From positions 1 to 57,755 of the forward strand of contig CAIOTH010000128.1 of assembly GCA_903861145.1 (NCBI GenBank): a DNA stretch of 57,755 nt, written 5' to 3'. Within the stretch, counting starts at the first letter, position 1. Each line of letters starts with the position of its first letter. The notes under the pieces are model-generated. The model saw only the letters and a list, made by a program, of their open reading frames with translations, was not told the origin of the DNA and ran no database searches. Positions 7,312 through 16,400 of this stretch are shown here, one piece after another. Both the position numbers and the translations under genes were made by a program. This DNA comes from an uncultured Bacteroidota bacterium. Its GTDB lineage: Bacteria > Bacteroidota > Bacteroidia > Chitinophagales > LD1.

Positions 7312-7668
7312 TCATTTTTCAAGAGCTGATGCCAATTTAATTACCTCTGAAATGCGCTTTCTATTTATGGAGTAATAAATTTTTTGCCCATCTCGTTTCG
7401 TAGTTACAACATTAGCTCTTCTTAGAATAGCAAGCTGTGAGGACGCTACCGACTGCTCAATTTTAAATTTGCGATATATTTCCGATACCCCAATTTCGCC
7501 GCTTCGTTCAATCAGTTCGAGCAATTTCTGGCGCAATGGATTTGAGATTGCCCTCAAGGTAAGCTGAGCTCTTTTGATAACATCCATGTCCACCACAACC
7601 TTTTCTTTATTGCCTGAAATAGATACGATTAAGTTACCCTTTGAGGTGTGTATTGATTTCTTTTCCAT
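7312..7668 (-). CDS. ArsR-family winged-helix transcriptional regulator
   Basis: 118 residues. The N-terminal ~35 residues are strand-forming and variable. The ArsR-like HTH spans about 36-115: LRAISNPLRQKLLELI, then IGVSEIYRKFKIEQSVASSQLAILRRANVV, then the wing TTKRDGQKIYYSIN. No CxC metal-binding motif is visible, so it may be metal-independent or sense something else. It converges on the 7020 gene with a 19-bp gap. It probably autoregulates, as is usual for the family. Confidence 0.82.
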   Translation of the reverse strand: MEKKSIHTSKGNLIVSISGNKEKVVVDMDVIKRAQLTLRAISNPLRQKLLELIERSGEIGVSEIYRKFKIEQSVASSQLAILRRANVVTTKRDGQKIYYSINRKRISEVIKLASALEK

Positions 7669-7736
7669 AATATAAATTACTATTCATGACAAACATATTC
7701 ATTTCAGACCAAAAAAAAGCAATCACTTTCTACTCC

Positions 7737-8174
7737 CTATCCGTTAATCGCCCCTTTTCCCGTTACCTTGATAAGAGCGTTATGAATGACCTGTTTAAGT
7801 TGTTCAAAATCACCTGGCTTTCGAATGAAATTATTCGCTCCTATCTTGAAGAGCAGGTTCATCATATCCCGCTCGTAGCTCATGTCCCGCGGATAAGAGG
7901 TTGAAAACATGACCACAGGAATATCTTTCAGTATTATATTTTCCTTTATCTCAGAAAGACATTCAAACCCGCTTTTGCGGGGCATGTTAATGTCGAGAAA
8001 AAGAACGTCAGGGAGCTGTTCGGAATTTTTATTAAGGTAATTCATCAACTGCTCCCCGTCACGAACAGTTGTAAGATAAGAGGAGGTCGGTAACGCCTGC
8101 AACGCTTTATCAAAAAAATTGCAATCATCAATATCGTCATCAGCAAGAAGAACGCGAAGCTGTTTAGAATTCAC
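7737..8174 (-). CDS. Stand-alone response regulator receiver domain
   Basis: 145 residues, CheY-like receiver only. The acidic cluster is LADDDIDDC, the phosphoacceptor lies in VLFLDINMP, the switch Ser/Thr in VMFSTS, and the conserved Lys in FIRKPGD. There is no output domain, so it should act by protein contact or phosphorelay. The family is typical of Bacteroidota Rcp1-like receivers paired with PAS/bacteriophytochrome-type kinases. No kinase lies beside it here. Confidence 0.9.
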   Translation of the reverse strand: MNSKQLRVLLADDDIDDCNFFDKALQALPTSSYLTTVRDGEQLMNYLNKNSEQLPDVLFLDINMPRKSGFECLSEIKENIILKDIPVVMFSTSYPRDMSYERDMMNLLFKIGANNFIRKPGDFEQLKQVIHNALIKVTGKGAING

Positions 8175-8192
8175 TTTTTATTCAACTCTTAT

Positions 8193-8351
8193 TTAGCCAA
8201 ACATTCTTTTTCCAAAGATAATATTCACTAATATGCAAATGACAGCAATTACAAGAAGGATATGTATGAGCCCACCCGCAGCATAACCGATAAACCCGAT
8301 TGCCCAGCCTATAATTAACAGCACTGCGATGATATAAAGTAAGTATGCCAT
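8193..8351 (-). CDS. lmo0937/DUF5670-type small membrane protein
   Basis: A 52-residue ORF, almost entirely hydrophobic, with two membrane helices separated by GYAAGGLIHI. The pattern of helix, G-[FY] turn, AGGLIHILLVIAVI and short basic tail matches the lmo0937 small membrane protein family, often linked to stress. It is transcribed in the same direction as the receiver gene, 18 bp upstream of it, so they may share a transcript. Confidence 0.8.
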   Translation of the reverse strand: MAYLLYIIAVLLIIGWAIGFIGYAAGGLIHILLVIAVICILVNIIFGKRMFG

Positions 8352-8390
8352 GTTATTTGATTTTAGATATTAAACTATTGTTTATTAACT

Positions 8391-8564
8391 TTATTTTTTC
8401 AAATCGTTTCCAAAATCACCGAAAGCATTATGACGATTCTCAGCATAATCGTTGAATTTGCTTTTGAAAACTTCTACAGCCAAAGCATTTCTAATACAAA
8501 TGTCACTCTTTTCTTGACGGGAGGCATTACACAATTCCAGCCAAGAGTTACATAATTCACGCAT
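8391..8564 (-). CDS. Small acidic/helical protein, possible frameshifted remnant
   Basis: 57 residues from ATG at 8564 to TAA at 8393-8391: MRELCNSWLELCNA, an EKSDICIRNA helix, and a polar C-terminus NAFGDFGNDLKK. The composition looks coding. Immediately upstream, another minus frame carries the coding-looking stretch MRGKGRNAAIDFYQ, so a longer gene broken by a frameshift near 8580-8590 is possible. No family is recognised. Confidence 0.4.
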   Translation of the reverse strand: MRELCNSWLELCNASRQEKSDICIRNALAVEVFKSKFNDYAENRHNAFGDFGNDLKK

Positions 8565-8690
8565 TTCGTAAGTAGCTGGTAAAAGTCAATTGCGGCGTTT
8601 CTACCTTTCCCTCTCATACCAAACGATACCTTGCCGTGATTAATATTTAAACAACAGATGAGAATTGGGTTAAAATGACTGCTGGTCATT

Positions 8691-9119
8691 TTACAATTCT
8701 GATTCATACTCCACAAAACCAACATCAGCACAGTCAAAACCCAAATCCTTTAGTGCTTTTTCCTGCTCAGCAGAAATCGAACCATATATCAATGACTTGC
8801 ATCTAACCAGTCCATATGTGCGCACTGGCGGTTGAGATGAATATGTTTTATGCAGTTGTTCTGCTTCAGATTCCTCCAGGATAAGGTCAACAGTTATGCT
8901 CTTACCAAACTTCATATACCCAGATGTGGTGGGAATGAAGTGAATGGTTAATGCTTTGTTGCCAACCCTGTTAATGCTGTATAAATACTCCCGTGAGAAT
9001 TTTCGGTTCCCTTTTCGAAGTATTAGTTCTTGTTCGACTTTTTCTTTGAGGTCGGGGTTAGCAGTGCAATGCTCCCAAATCACCGCCAACTTTTTACTAT
9101 CCAATTCCTCCAAATTCAT
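8691..9119 (-). CDS. Uncharacterised integrase-linked protein
   Basis: I place the start at the internal MNLEELDSKK (ATG at 9119), because a decayed duplicate at 10465-10532 preserves exactly this start region. An upstream in-frame ATG at 9179 overlapping the integrase stop would add 20 residues. The product is about 142 residues, with a helical N-terminus (VIWEHCTANPDLKEKVEQEL) and a strand-rich remainder. No known family. It lies directly downstream of the tyrosine recombinase on the same strand, so it is probably an element-encoded accessory protein. Confidence 0.6.
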   Translation of the reverse strand: MNLEELDSKKLAVIWEHCTANPDLKEKVEQELILRKGNRKFSREYLYSINRVGNKALTIHFIPTTSGYMKFGKSITVDLILEESEAEQLHKTYSSQPPVRTYGLVRCKSLIYGSISAEQEKALKDLGFDCADVGFVEYESEL

Positions 9120-9135
9120 TTCGCCTTTCGTTAAT
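9069..9135. repeat. Direct repeat copy A flanking the integrase
   Basis: 67 bp covering the start of the integrase-linked gene. It is about 85% identical by eye to 10465-10532, in the same orientation. Shared blocks include GCCAACTTTTT and AAATTCATTT. Confidence 0.7.
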
Positions 9136-9175
9136 GTTTTCGGTTGGAAAATACATAGGAATGAGCAGTTGGGCT

Positions 9176-10381
9176 TCAAAATTTACAAACCTCCTCATTC
9201 ATAGCATCTATCACCTCCTGGTCAAAGCTGTCAAGGTAAGACTCAGTTATTTTATTTCCAAAACTATGACCTAATGACTCGGAAATAAGTTCTTTTGAGT
9301 AGCCCATCCTTTTGGCTATCGTTGCCCAGGAATGACGGGCGAAATATGTAGTTACATTGACAGGCAGTTTTAGCTCTTCAGCAATACGTTTCAAATATTT
9401 ATTACAGACTTTTACAGCCTGCTGGATGGCAACCCTTTCATTAATGGTTTTCGGGAGAATATGGTCAGCTAATAATGGCAAAATGTATCTCGCACCTGGT
9501 TTCTGGTATTCAATAATAATTTCCTTTGCCGTATCGGTTAATTTGATGTTATACAGTTTATGCGTTTTTTTCCTTCTATAAACTAACCTGTCATTTAAAA
9601 TATCTTCTGGCTTTATACTTGCCATATCTGTAAAGCTCATTCCTCTCAAATTAAAGGACAGCGTAAAATAATTCCTGCTGTGCCATAATTGGCTCTGTGG
9701 TATTAACTGCATTTCAGCTATGGCTTTAATCTGTTCCTTACTGATATTTCGCTTGGCTGTGGTCTCGCCCTTAATTTTAAATTTTCTGAAAGGGTAGAAT
9801 TTAAACTCAACCAGTTCTTCATTAATCGCCCTGTTGAAAATCGCCCTCCAAGCTCTATTGTATGCAGCGATGGTGTTCTTTTTTAGCCCTGCTGTCAACA
9901 TTTTATTTTCAAGCAAACATAATAGCCCATAGCTCACCTCCTTAAACTGTATGTCCGACCTGCCTGAATGGGTTTTTAAAGCTGTTAGTGCGCACCGATA
10001 AGAACTTGCATTCCCGACCCTACCAACAGATTGCATTTGTTCCATAATCGCATATCCAAACTGACTGAAGCTCAACCTTGGCTTTGGCTTTACTACTCTT
10101 GCTTTGATTATACTTGAGGTGATGACCTCGTCCTCTATTTCAAGCCTTAGTATAGCCTGCTGCACTTCCAGAACCGTTTTTTGAATCTTCAGGTTAATCA
10201 ATTTACTGCACGGATGATTTGCAATCACGCTCTGTGTGCTGTCATCAAATTCATTTTCCATTAAACGAGTCTTCAGGGTAATATCCCTGCGGTCATTACC
10301 ATTGAAAATTCTAACTATTAAGGGATAGGAGCCATTTTTAAGCTGTCTTCTCTTGTCGAGTAATACTTTGAATGTTGACAT
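9176..10381 (-). CDS. Tyrosine recombinase/phage-type integrase of a Bacteroidota mobile element
   Basis: 401 residues. The N-terminal Arm DNA-binding domain begins TFKVLLDKRRQLKNGSYPL, followed by a SAM-like core-binding domain (about 105-205) and the catalytic domain. Catalytic positions: Arg in FNLRGMSF, Lys in YRRKKTHK, the HxxR-equivalent TTYFARHSWAT (first His replaced, as often in this family), His in ESLGHS, and the nucleophilic Tyr in ITESYLDSF. It is complete. It probably integrates the island at the tRNA-like att site about 400 bp beyond its start (10771-10804). It is flanked by degenerate direct repeats. Confidence 0.9.
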   Translation of the reverse strand: MSTFKVLLDKRRQLKNGSYPLIVRIFNGNDRRDITLKTRLMENEFDDSTQSVIANHPCSKLINLKIQKTVLEVQQAILRLEIEDEVITSSIIKARVVKPKPRLSFSQFGYAIMEQMQSVGRVGNASSYRCALTALKTHSGRSDIQFKEVSYGLLCLLENKMLTAGLKKNTIAAYNRAWRAIFNRAINEELVEFKFYPFRKFKIKGETTAKRNISKEQIKAIAEMQLIPQSQLWHSRNYFTLSFNLRGMSFTDMASIKPEDILNDRLVYRRKKTHKLYNIKLTDTAKEIIIEYQKPGARYILPLLADHILPKTINERVAIQQAVKVCNKYLKRIAEELKLPVNVTTYFARHSWATIAKRMGYSKELISESLGHSFGNKITESYLDSFDQEVIDAMNEEVCKF

Positions 10382-10464
10382 AGGATTTTGGGTTTAATCC
10401 AAGTTCTGCTAAAAATTGCTGACTTTACTATCCCATCAATCTTCCGAGGAACACCAGTGTCAAT

Positions 10465-10532
10465 AATGCTCCCCAATCACAGCCAACTTTTTGCTATCCA
10501 GGTTCCGTCAAATTCATTTTGCCTATGGTTAA
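10465..10532. repeat. Direct repeat copy B: decayed start of the integrase-linked gene
   Basis: Read on the minus strand, this starts with ATGAATTTGACGGAACC and hits a stop codon after 7 codons, where the intact copy continues. It is therefore a dead duplicate of the gene start at 9119, now upstream of the integrase. Confidence 0.65.
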
Positions 10533-10770
10533 CCTATTTGAAGCGGAAATTACTTATCTATTAGCATAGGTCAGAAACTTAATTTTATTATGTCGGATTC
10601 AAGTATTACTATTGCTAAATCAAACAAGTTCATTGAAATGTTGAAACCACGGAAATTGGCAATCCAGTTCCCATATAGTTCCCAAAAGAACGTTGGATGC
10701 ATTATAATAATACTAAGCATCTGCTGAAACGTTGGATGGATTTGGGTTTCAGAATACAATAAGAAATAAA

Positions 10771-10804
10771 GGGTTTCACTGGTTCGAACCCAGTAGTTCC
10801 CACA
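10771..10804 (+). other. tRNA 3'-end-like segment, candidate attachment site
   Basis: ACTGG-TTCGAAC-CCAGT forms a perfect T-arm with a canonical T-loop, followed by a 7-nt acceptor strand AGTTCCC and ACA. No D-arm, anticodon arm or matching GGGAACT 5' strand precedes it, so this is only the 3' part of a tRNA. That is the usual footprint of site-specific integration. The amino-acid identity cannot be determined. Confidence 0.6.
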
Positions 10805-10813
10805 TTGAAAATC

Positions 10814-10850
10814 AAAGGGTTATGAGGTTTTATACTTCATGACCCTTTTT
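10814..10850 (+). terminator. Terminator downstream of the tRNA-like fragment
   Basis: Stem AAAGGGTTATGA / TCATGACCCTTT (one G-T pair), followed by TT. It sits 10 bp after the tRNA-like end, as expected for a tRNA transcript terminator. Confidence 0.6.
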
Positions 10851-10953
10851 CATTTGCCCAATATTTGCCCAAAACAGGGCATCATATCCATTTATTACCG
10901 CTTTAGATTGCAAAAGTTATTCTATGATTCAAAGCCATGTGGGATGACTGCGC

Positions 10954-11070
10954 CTATTTGATTACCACTTTGGGATGTAGCTTTTTCAGGAGTGCCACTG
11001 CCCTTTTGTGCCGCTGCTCCCGTTCCTTTTTGATTTGCTCAAAAGTTTTTCTTTCTTTTTTAGTTTCCAT
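10954..11070 (-). CDS. 38-residue highly basic small protein
   Basis: ATG at 11070-11068, TAG at 10956-10954. The product is a Lys/Arg/Glu-rich helix starting METKKERKTFEQIKKE and ending LLKKLHPKVVIK. Its composition strongly suggests real coding sequence on this strand, and the opposite frame is artefactual here. The start codon coincides with the point where adhesin homology begins, so the ORF marks the island edge. Function unknown. Confidence 0.5.
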   Translation of the reverse strand: METKKERKTFEQIKKEREQRHKRAVALLKKLHPKVVIK

Positions 11071-11071
11071 T

Positions 11072-13306
11072 GTTTATTATTATACCCTCGCTATTACTGA
11101 TACTGTAACCGGTTGCGCAGATACTTCGCTGCCATATCTAATTACTGTAAATGATACGCCGGTTTCTCCGATAGTAACAATTGTTGGCCCTATTACTGCA
11201 TGCCAGGGCGATACCATTACTTTGATAGCCTCCAACCCCGATACCACCGCTGCAATACATTGGAGCGATGGTGCCGTTGGTGATACAGACCGTGTAACGG
11301 CATCGGGTTGTTATACTGCTATTGTGGTAGACTCGAACGGTTGCGATAAATCAACTAAAGTATGTGTTACTATACATCCGCTACCTGATATTTGTCCATT
11401 CTGGACCGGTTGCCTTGATACCTGCTCGCCATTTGTAATACACGGACCACCGGGAAATGCCACTTATCAATGGTTGAGAAACGGGACGCCAATTGCGGGG
11501 GCCACATCTCAAAATTATACAGCCACCATTAACGGGGCATACTCGCTTATATTAACCAGTTCATTTGGGTGTACCGATACCACCGGTGTGCTTAATCTTA
11601 CCTTGCATAGTTGTGATACCTGTGCACATATTGTAACCGATTCTGTTCGTTGCAACGGGCAGGGGCAGTATACTTATTGGTACCATGTTGTTAACCACTC
11701 CGGGCATACCATTAATCAAATCAACCTGCTTATACAGGCGCCATATCTTAATGCACTTTACGGACCGGTTACAACTCTGGACTCAATACCTGACGGTGGA
11801 ACCTCTTCAACCCACAGTACAACTCTGTATAACATGACCGAAGGTGATCATCCGTGTTTTGTGGCTCATATTCAGCAGATGGATGAGAATAATGAAGAAC
11901 TGTTCTGTTGTAATACTGATTCCGGTTGTGTTACGCTTCCGCCTTGCGATACAGCTTGTTGCTACCTTCATATTCTTTCTGATTCGGTTTGGTGTACTGG
12001 TACAAATCCTGAGGGCTTAAATACTTATGGTTTCCAGGTGCTGGTAAACGGCTGCGGGAATCTTGAGCTTACTACTACTCATGGCACTATCACAACTGCT
12101 ACCCATTACCAGCTTACGCAACACGATACGCTAATTACCGGATCGTACACACAGACACCGCCGGTAAGTAATTCGTTATGCCTTGGCTTTACTCTATATA
12201 ATAATGGCGCTGCGTGTCACGATACATCGGTATGCATGCCATTACCAAGTTGTGACACCACTTGCTGTTACGTCAATTTCTTATCCGACTCGATTAAGTG
12301 CCGCGGTGTTGATACCGCCGGTAATCATATTTACGGTTTCAGGCTATGGATAAATGGTTGCGGGCATTTGGACCTGGTAACTCCTCAAGGTACTATTACC
12401 TCCACCACCAACTTTATACTTACACCGGGCAATACATTAATTACCGGTACGTTTACCGATGCCCCGCAAAATAATGGCAACTTCTGCTTAGGGTTAATCA
12501 TGATAAACGGCCCGATAGTTTGTTCAGACACAACTGTTTGTATACCATTACCAGCTTGCGATTCTGTGCCGGTTATACCGCAATGCTATCTTGAGTTCCC
12601 TGATTCAATTTGTGCAGGGCATTCGGCTTCGTTCTTATATACCGGTAGCTTAGCGGGTCATACTTTTGTATGGACATTTACTGGTGGAACGCCTGCTACA
12701 GCAGCGGGCCCCGGCGCACACGTCGTAACTTACAATACGCCGGGCTGTTATCCTGTGCAGATGGTTATTTATACCGGTAACCAAAAATCGGTTTGCTACG
12801 ATTCGATTTGTGTAATTGCGCCACCGGTGGCTACTATTACACATTCGGGCAATACGCTCAATGCGTTCCCTGCCGGTATGAATTACCAGTGGTATGTGGG
12901 CCAACCAAATTGGTCCGCTATCAATGGCGCCAACAACCAGTTTTATAACCCTACTGGTAATGGATTTTATTGCGTGGTTGTTACCAACAATCAGGGCTGT
13001 AGCGATACGGCTTGTACCGATTACGCACATGATGGCATTAATCAGCTAAACGATTTATTTAAGTGGTCGGTGGTGCCAAATCCGAATAGCGGCAGCTTTG
13101 AACTCGTAATTCAAAATGCCAACGGAGATAAAATGAGTTACAGTTTAACTAATGCTGTGGGCCAGGAAATTATGCACCGTGAATTTGAAACGAGCGTAAG
13201 TGATGTAACTAAAATACCGGTGCAGCACGTTTTGGCGGCAGGTATCTATTTTATCAAACTCGAATCGGACAAGATATCGGTTGTTGGTAAAATGGTGGTT
13301 AAGTAA
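11072..13306 (+). CDS. T9SS-sorted Cys-rich adhesin-like protein, 5'-truncated
   Basis: Coding character begins abruptly at about 11075 in the middle of an Ig-like repeat (YTLAITDTVTGC), with no signal peptide. An in-frame ATG at 10937 exists, but the stretch between is antisense to a small ORF. Visible parts are Ig/PKD-like repeats (ACQGDTITL, FGCTDTTG) and two to three tandem ~100-residue Cys-rich repeats (CDTxCCY..SDS...NGCG.L.L.T..GTIT). The C-terminus is a type A sorting domain (WSVVPNPNSGSFEL, then AAGIYFIKLES). The native protein would be exported by T9SS to the cell surface. The 5' end appears to have been removed by the island; without it the protein could not enter the Sec pathway. 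Confidence 0.75.
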   Translation, partial: VYYYTLAITDTVTGCADTSLPYLITVNDTPVSPIVTIVGPITACQGDTITLIASNPDTTAAIHWSDGAVGDTDRVTASGCYTAIVVDSNGCDKSTKVCVTIHPLPDICPFWTGCLDTCSPFVIHGPPGNATYQWLRNGTPIAGATSQNYTATINGAYSLILTSSFGCTDTTGVLNLTLHSCDTCAHIVTDSVRCNGQGQYTYWYHVVNHSGHTINQINLLIQAPYLNALYGPVTTLDSIPDGGTSSTHSTTLYNMTEGDHPCFVAHIQQMDENNEELFCCNTDSGCVTLPPCDTACCYLHILSDSVWCTGTNPEGLNTYGFQVLVNGCGNLELTTTHGTITTATHYQLTQHDTLITGSYTQTPPVSNSLCLGFTLYNNGAACHDTSVCMPLPSCDTTCCYVNFLSDSIKCRGVDTAGNHIYGFRLWINGCGHLDLVTPQGTITSTTNFILTPGNTLITGTFTDAPQNNGNFCLGLIMINGPIVCSDTTVCIPLPACDSVPVIPQCYLEFPDSICAGHSASFLYTGSLAGHTFVWTFTGGTPATAAGPGAHVVTYNTPGCYPVQMVIYTGNQKSVCYDSICVIAPPVATITHSGNTLNAFPAGMNYQWYVGQPNWSAINGANNQFYNPTGNGFYCVVVTNNQGCSDTACTDYAHDGINQLNDLFKWSVVPNPNSGSFELVIQNANGDKMSYSLTNAVGQEIMHREFETSVSDVTKIPVQHVLAAGIYFIKLESDKISVVGKMVVK

Positions 13307-13326
13307 GAGCAAATCGTGCTTATGCA

Positions 13327-13366
13327 GTGCGCCGAGGCCGGTTTTTGGCTTCGGCGCACCTGTTTT
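13327..13366 (+). terminator. Intrinsic terminator after the adhesin gene
   Basis: A 13-bp stem, GTGCGCCGAGGCC / GGCTTCGGCGCAC, with a 7-nt loop, followed by CTGTTTTA. Confidence 0.8.
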
Positions 13367-13434
13367 ATGGTGAATAATTACAGTGAAGTCGATAACCCAC
13401 GTTCCCTATATTAGCACCTCAAACCCAGTATTAT

Positions 13435-16400
13435 ATGCCTGCACAGAAATTCAAAAAGCTATTGATAGCAAACCGTGGGGAAATTGCCATACGCATATTA
13501 CGCGCCGCTTCTGAACTTAAAATAAAAACGGTTGCCGTTTATACGTATGAAGACAGGTATTCTCTTCACCGCTATAAGGCCGATGAATCCTATCAAATTG
13601 GGATTGATGACGAACCACTAAAACCTTACCTGGATATAGAGGAAATAATAAAAGTTGCCAAACTTAATGGTGTTGATGCCATTCATCCGGGTTACGGTTT
13701 CTTATCGGAAAATGTAAACTTTGCGAAGCGTTGTGCTGAAGAAGGTATAACCTTTGTGGGTCCGCGACCCGATGTTATGGAGTGCCTTGGCGATAAAGTT
13801 GCCGCAAAGAAAATTGCGCGCGAAGTGGATGTGCCTCTTATTCCTGATAGCCGTATTCCGCTCAAAAAATTGTCTGACGCTATTATCGAGGCGGAACATA
13901 TTGGTTACCCGGTAATGCTTAAAGCTGCCGCAGGTGGTGGTGGCAGAGGGATGCGCGTGGTTAAAAGCGAAAGTGAACTTTCGAACTCGTTTACGGAGGC
14001 CCGGAATGAAGCAAAGAAATCTTTCGGAGATGACACTGTATTTATCGAAAGGTATATTGATAGTCCCAAGCACATTGAGGTGCAGATACTAGGTGATAAC
14101 GCCGGCAGCATTGTGCACCTATATGAAAGAGATTGTTCGGTACAACGTCGTTTTCAGAAGGTGATTGAAGTGGCCCCTTCGATATTGAAGCTGGAAACGC
14201 GTGAAAAGCTATACGATTATGCTTTGCGGATTGCCAAACACGTAAAATACAACAATGCCGGTACCGTTGAATTTCTGGTAGATAAGGACGATAACATTTA
14301 CTTTATTGAAGTAAACCCGCGCATACAGGTTGAGCATACTATTACAGAGGAGATAACCGGTATTGATTTAGTACGCTCGCAAATACTAATTGCATCGGGT
14401 TGTGAATTGAGCCATGCGCAAATATTCCTTCATTCGCAAGATGATGTTAAGTGTAATGGTTATGCCATTCAATGCCGCATTACGACAGAGGATCCTGAGA
14501 ACGACTTTAAACCTGATTACGGAACTATTGTTGCGTATCGCAACGCCGGTGGTTTTGGAATTAGGTTAGATGAAGGAAGCTCATATGCCGGGGTAAAAAT
14601 CAGCCCATTCTTCGATTCAATGCTGGTAAAGGTTTCTGCCTGGAGCCGCACTTTAAAGGGGGCGACAAAAAGAATGAACCGTACCCTGCAGGAATTTCGA
14701 ATCCGCGGTGTAAAAACAAACATTCCGTTTTTAGTAAACGTGATGGAAAACGAGGATTTTCAATTGGGTAAAGCCACCGTTGGGTTTATTACCCAAAACC
14801 CTCAATTGTTAGTTCCAAAATGGGGATATGATAAAGACCGCGGCACAAAAATAATTCGTTACCTGGCCGAGTTGGAAGTGAACGGCCACCCCGATGTAAA
14901 AAGCTACGATGCCGGTAAAAAATTCAGGAAACCAATAGTGCCATCCTTTGATAAGTTATCCGCCTATCCCAAAGGAACAAAGGATATGCTTACTGAATTA
15001 GGGCGTGAAAAATTTATCGACCAGATTAGTAAGGATAAGAAAATTCATTACACCGATACAACGCTGCGCGATGCGCATCAATCTCTATTTGCCACGCGTT
15101 TGCGTAACGTAGATATGCTAAGTGTTGCCGAAGGCTTCGCTAAAAATAACCTGGGTGTTTTCTCGATGGAAGTATGGGGTGGCGCAACCTTTGATGTGTG
15201 TATGCGCTTTTTGCATGAAGACCCGTGGGAGCGCCTTCAGTTAATACGTAAGGCTGTGCCTAACATTTTATTGCAAATGCTATTTCGCGGTAGTAATGCA
15301 GTTGGCTATGCTGCCTATCCCGATAACCTGGTAGCAAAGTTTATTGAAAAAAGCGCCGAAAATGGTATTGACATCTTCCGCATTTTCGATTCCCTCAACT
15401 GGCTTGATGGTATGAAAATGAGCATTAAAACCGTGCGCGAAAGGACTAACTCAATAGCCGAAGCATGTATTTGTTACACTGGGGATATAATGGACCCACA
15501 GCGCCAAAAGTTTAGCCTGAAGTATTATGTCGAACTTGCTAAACAACTTGAAAATGAAGGAGCGCATATATTGGCAATTAAGGATATGGCTGGTCTGTTA
15601 AAGCCTTATTCTGCCGAGGTGCTGATAGGAGAGTTGAAGCAAAATATTAAGATACCCATCCATCTACACACGCATGATACATCCTCCATCCAAGCGGCTA
15701 CTTATTTAAAAGCTATTGAAGCCGGGGTTGATATTATTGATGTTGCGTTGGCTTCTATGAGTGGGCTTACTTCCCAGCCCAATTTCAATTCTATTGCTGC
15801 CATGATGAAAGGGCACAAGAGGGATAACCCTATGAACATAGATTCGTTGAATGATTACAGTAATTATTTTGAAGTGGTGCGCGAATATTACTATCCTTTC
15901 GAGTGCGAATTAAAAGCCGGCACTGCCGAAGTTTATGAGCACGAAATACCCGGAGGGCAATACTCTAACTTACTGCCACAAGCTCGCTCTTTAGGCCTCG
16001 AAAGCCAGCTAGATACCATTAAGCATAACTACAAAGTGGTAAACGAAATGTTTGGCGATGTGGTTAAAGTAACCCCATCTTCAAAAGTGGTGGGTGATAT
16101 GGCTTTGTTTATGACCTCGAATAAGCTTACTGCTGCGGAGGTAATCGAAAAAGGGGATACACTTTCTTTTCCAGATTCGGTAAAGCAAATGTTCCGTGGT
16201 GAACTCGGCCAGCCTTTCGGTGGTTTTCCAAAAGAGCTTCAAAAAATTATTCTTAAAGATGAGGTTCCTTTTAGCGACCGGCCTAATGCCCATTTGGGTG
16301 CTATTGATTTTGACAGAGAGTTGGCTGAATTCAGAAAGAAATATGATGACCAGCAAACGATGGAAGATTTTCTTTCGATGAAAATGTATCCAAAAGTGTT

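Larger units (their letters stand above)
10382..10953. other. Non-coding att-proximal region
   Basis: No convincing gene in 570 bp. The region holds the decayed repeat copy B, three AGTTCCCA copies (10666, 10678, 10795), two GAACGTTGGATG-like copies (near 10688 and 10729), the tRNA 3'-end-like segment and a terminator. These short repeats are plausible integrase arm or core sites. Confidence 0.5.

Noticed and set aside
10571-10759. 62-codon minus ORF between the integrase and the tRNA-like site
   Set aside because: Covers short att-type repeats and has no coding character.
10937-11071. N-terminal 45 residues of the adhesin open frame, from ATG at 10937
   Set aside because: Cys/Phe/Leu-rich and unlike secreted protein; antisense to a coding-looking basic 38-aa ORF. 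Homologous repeat begins only at about 11075.
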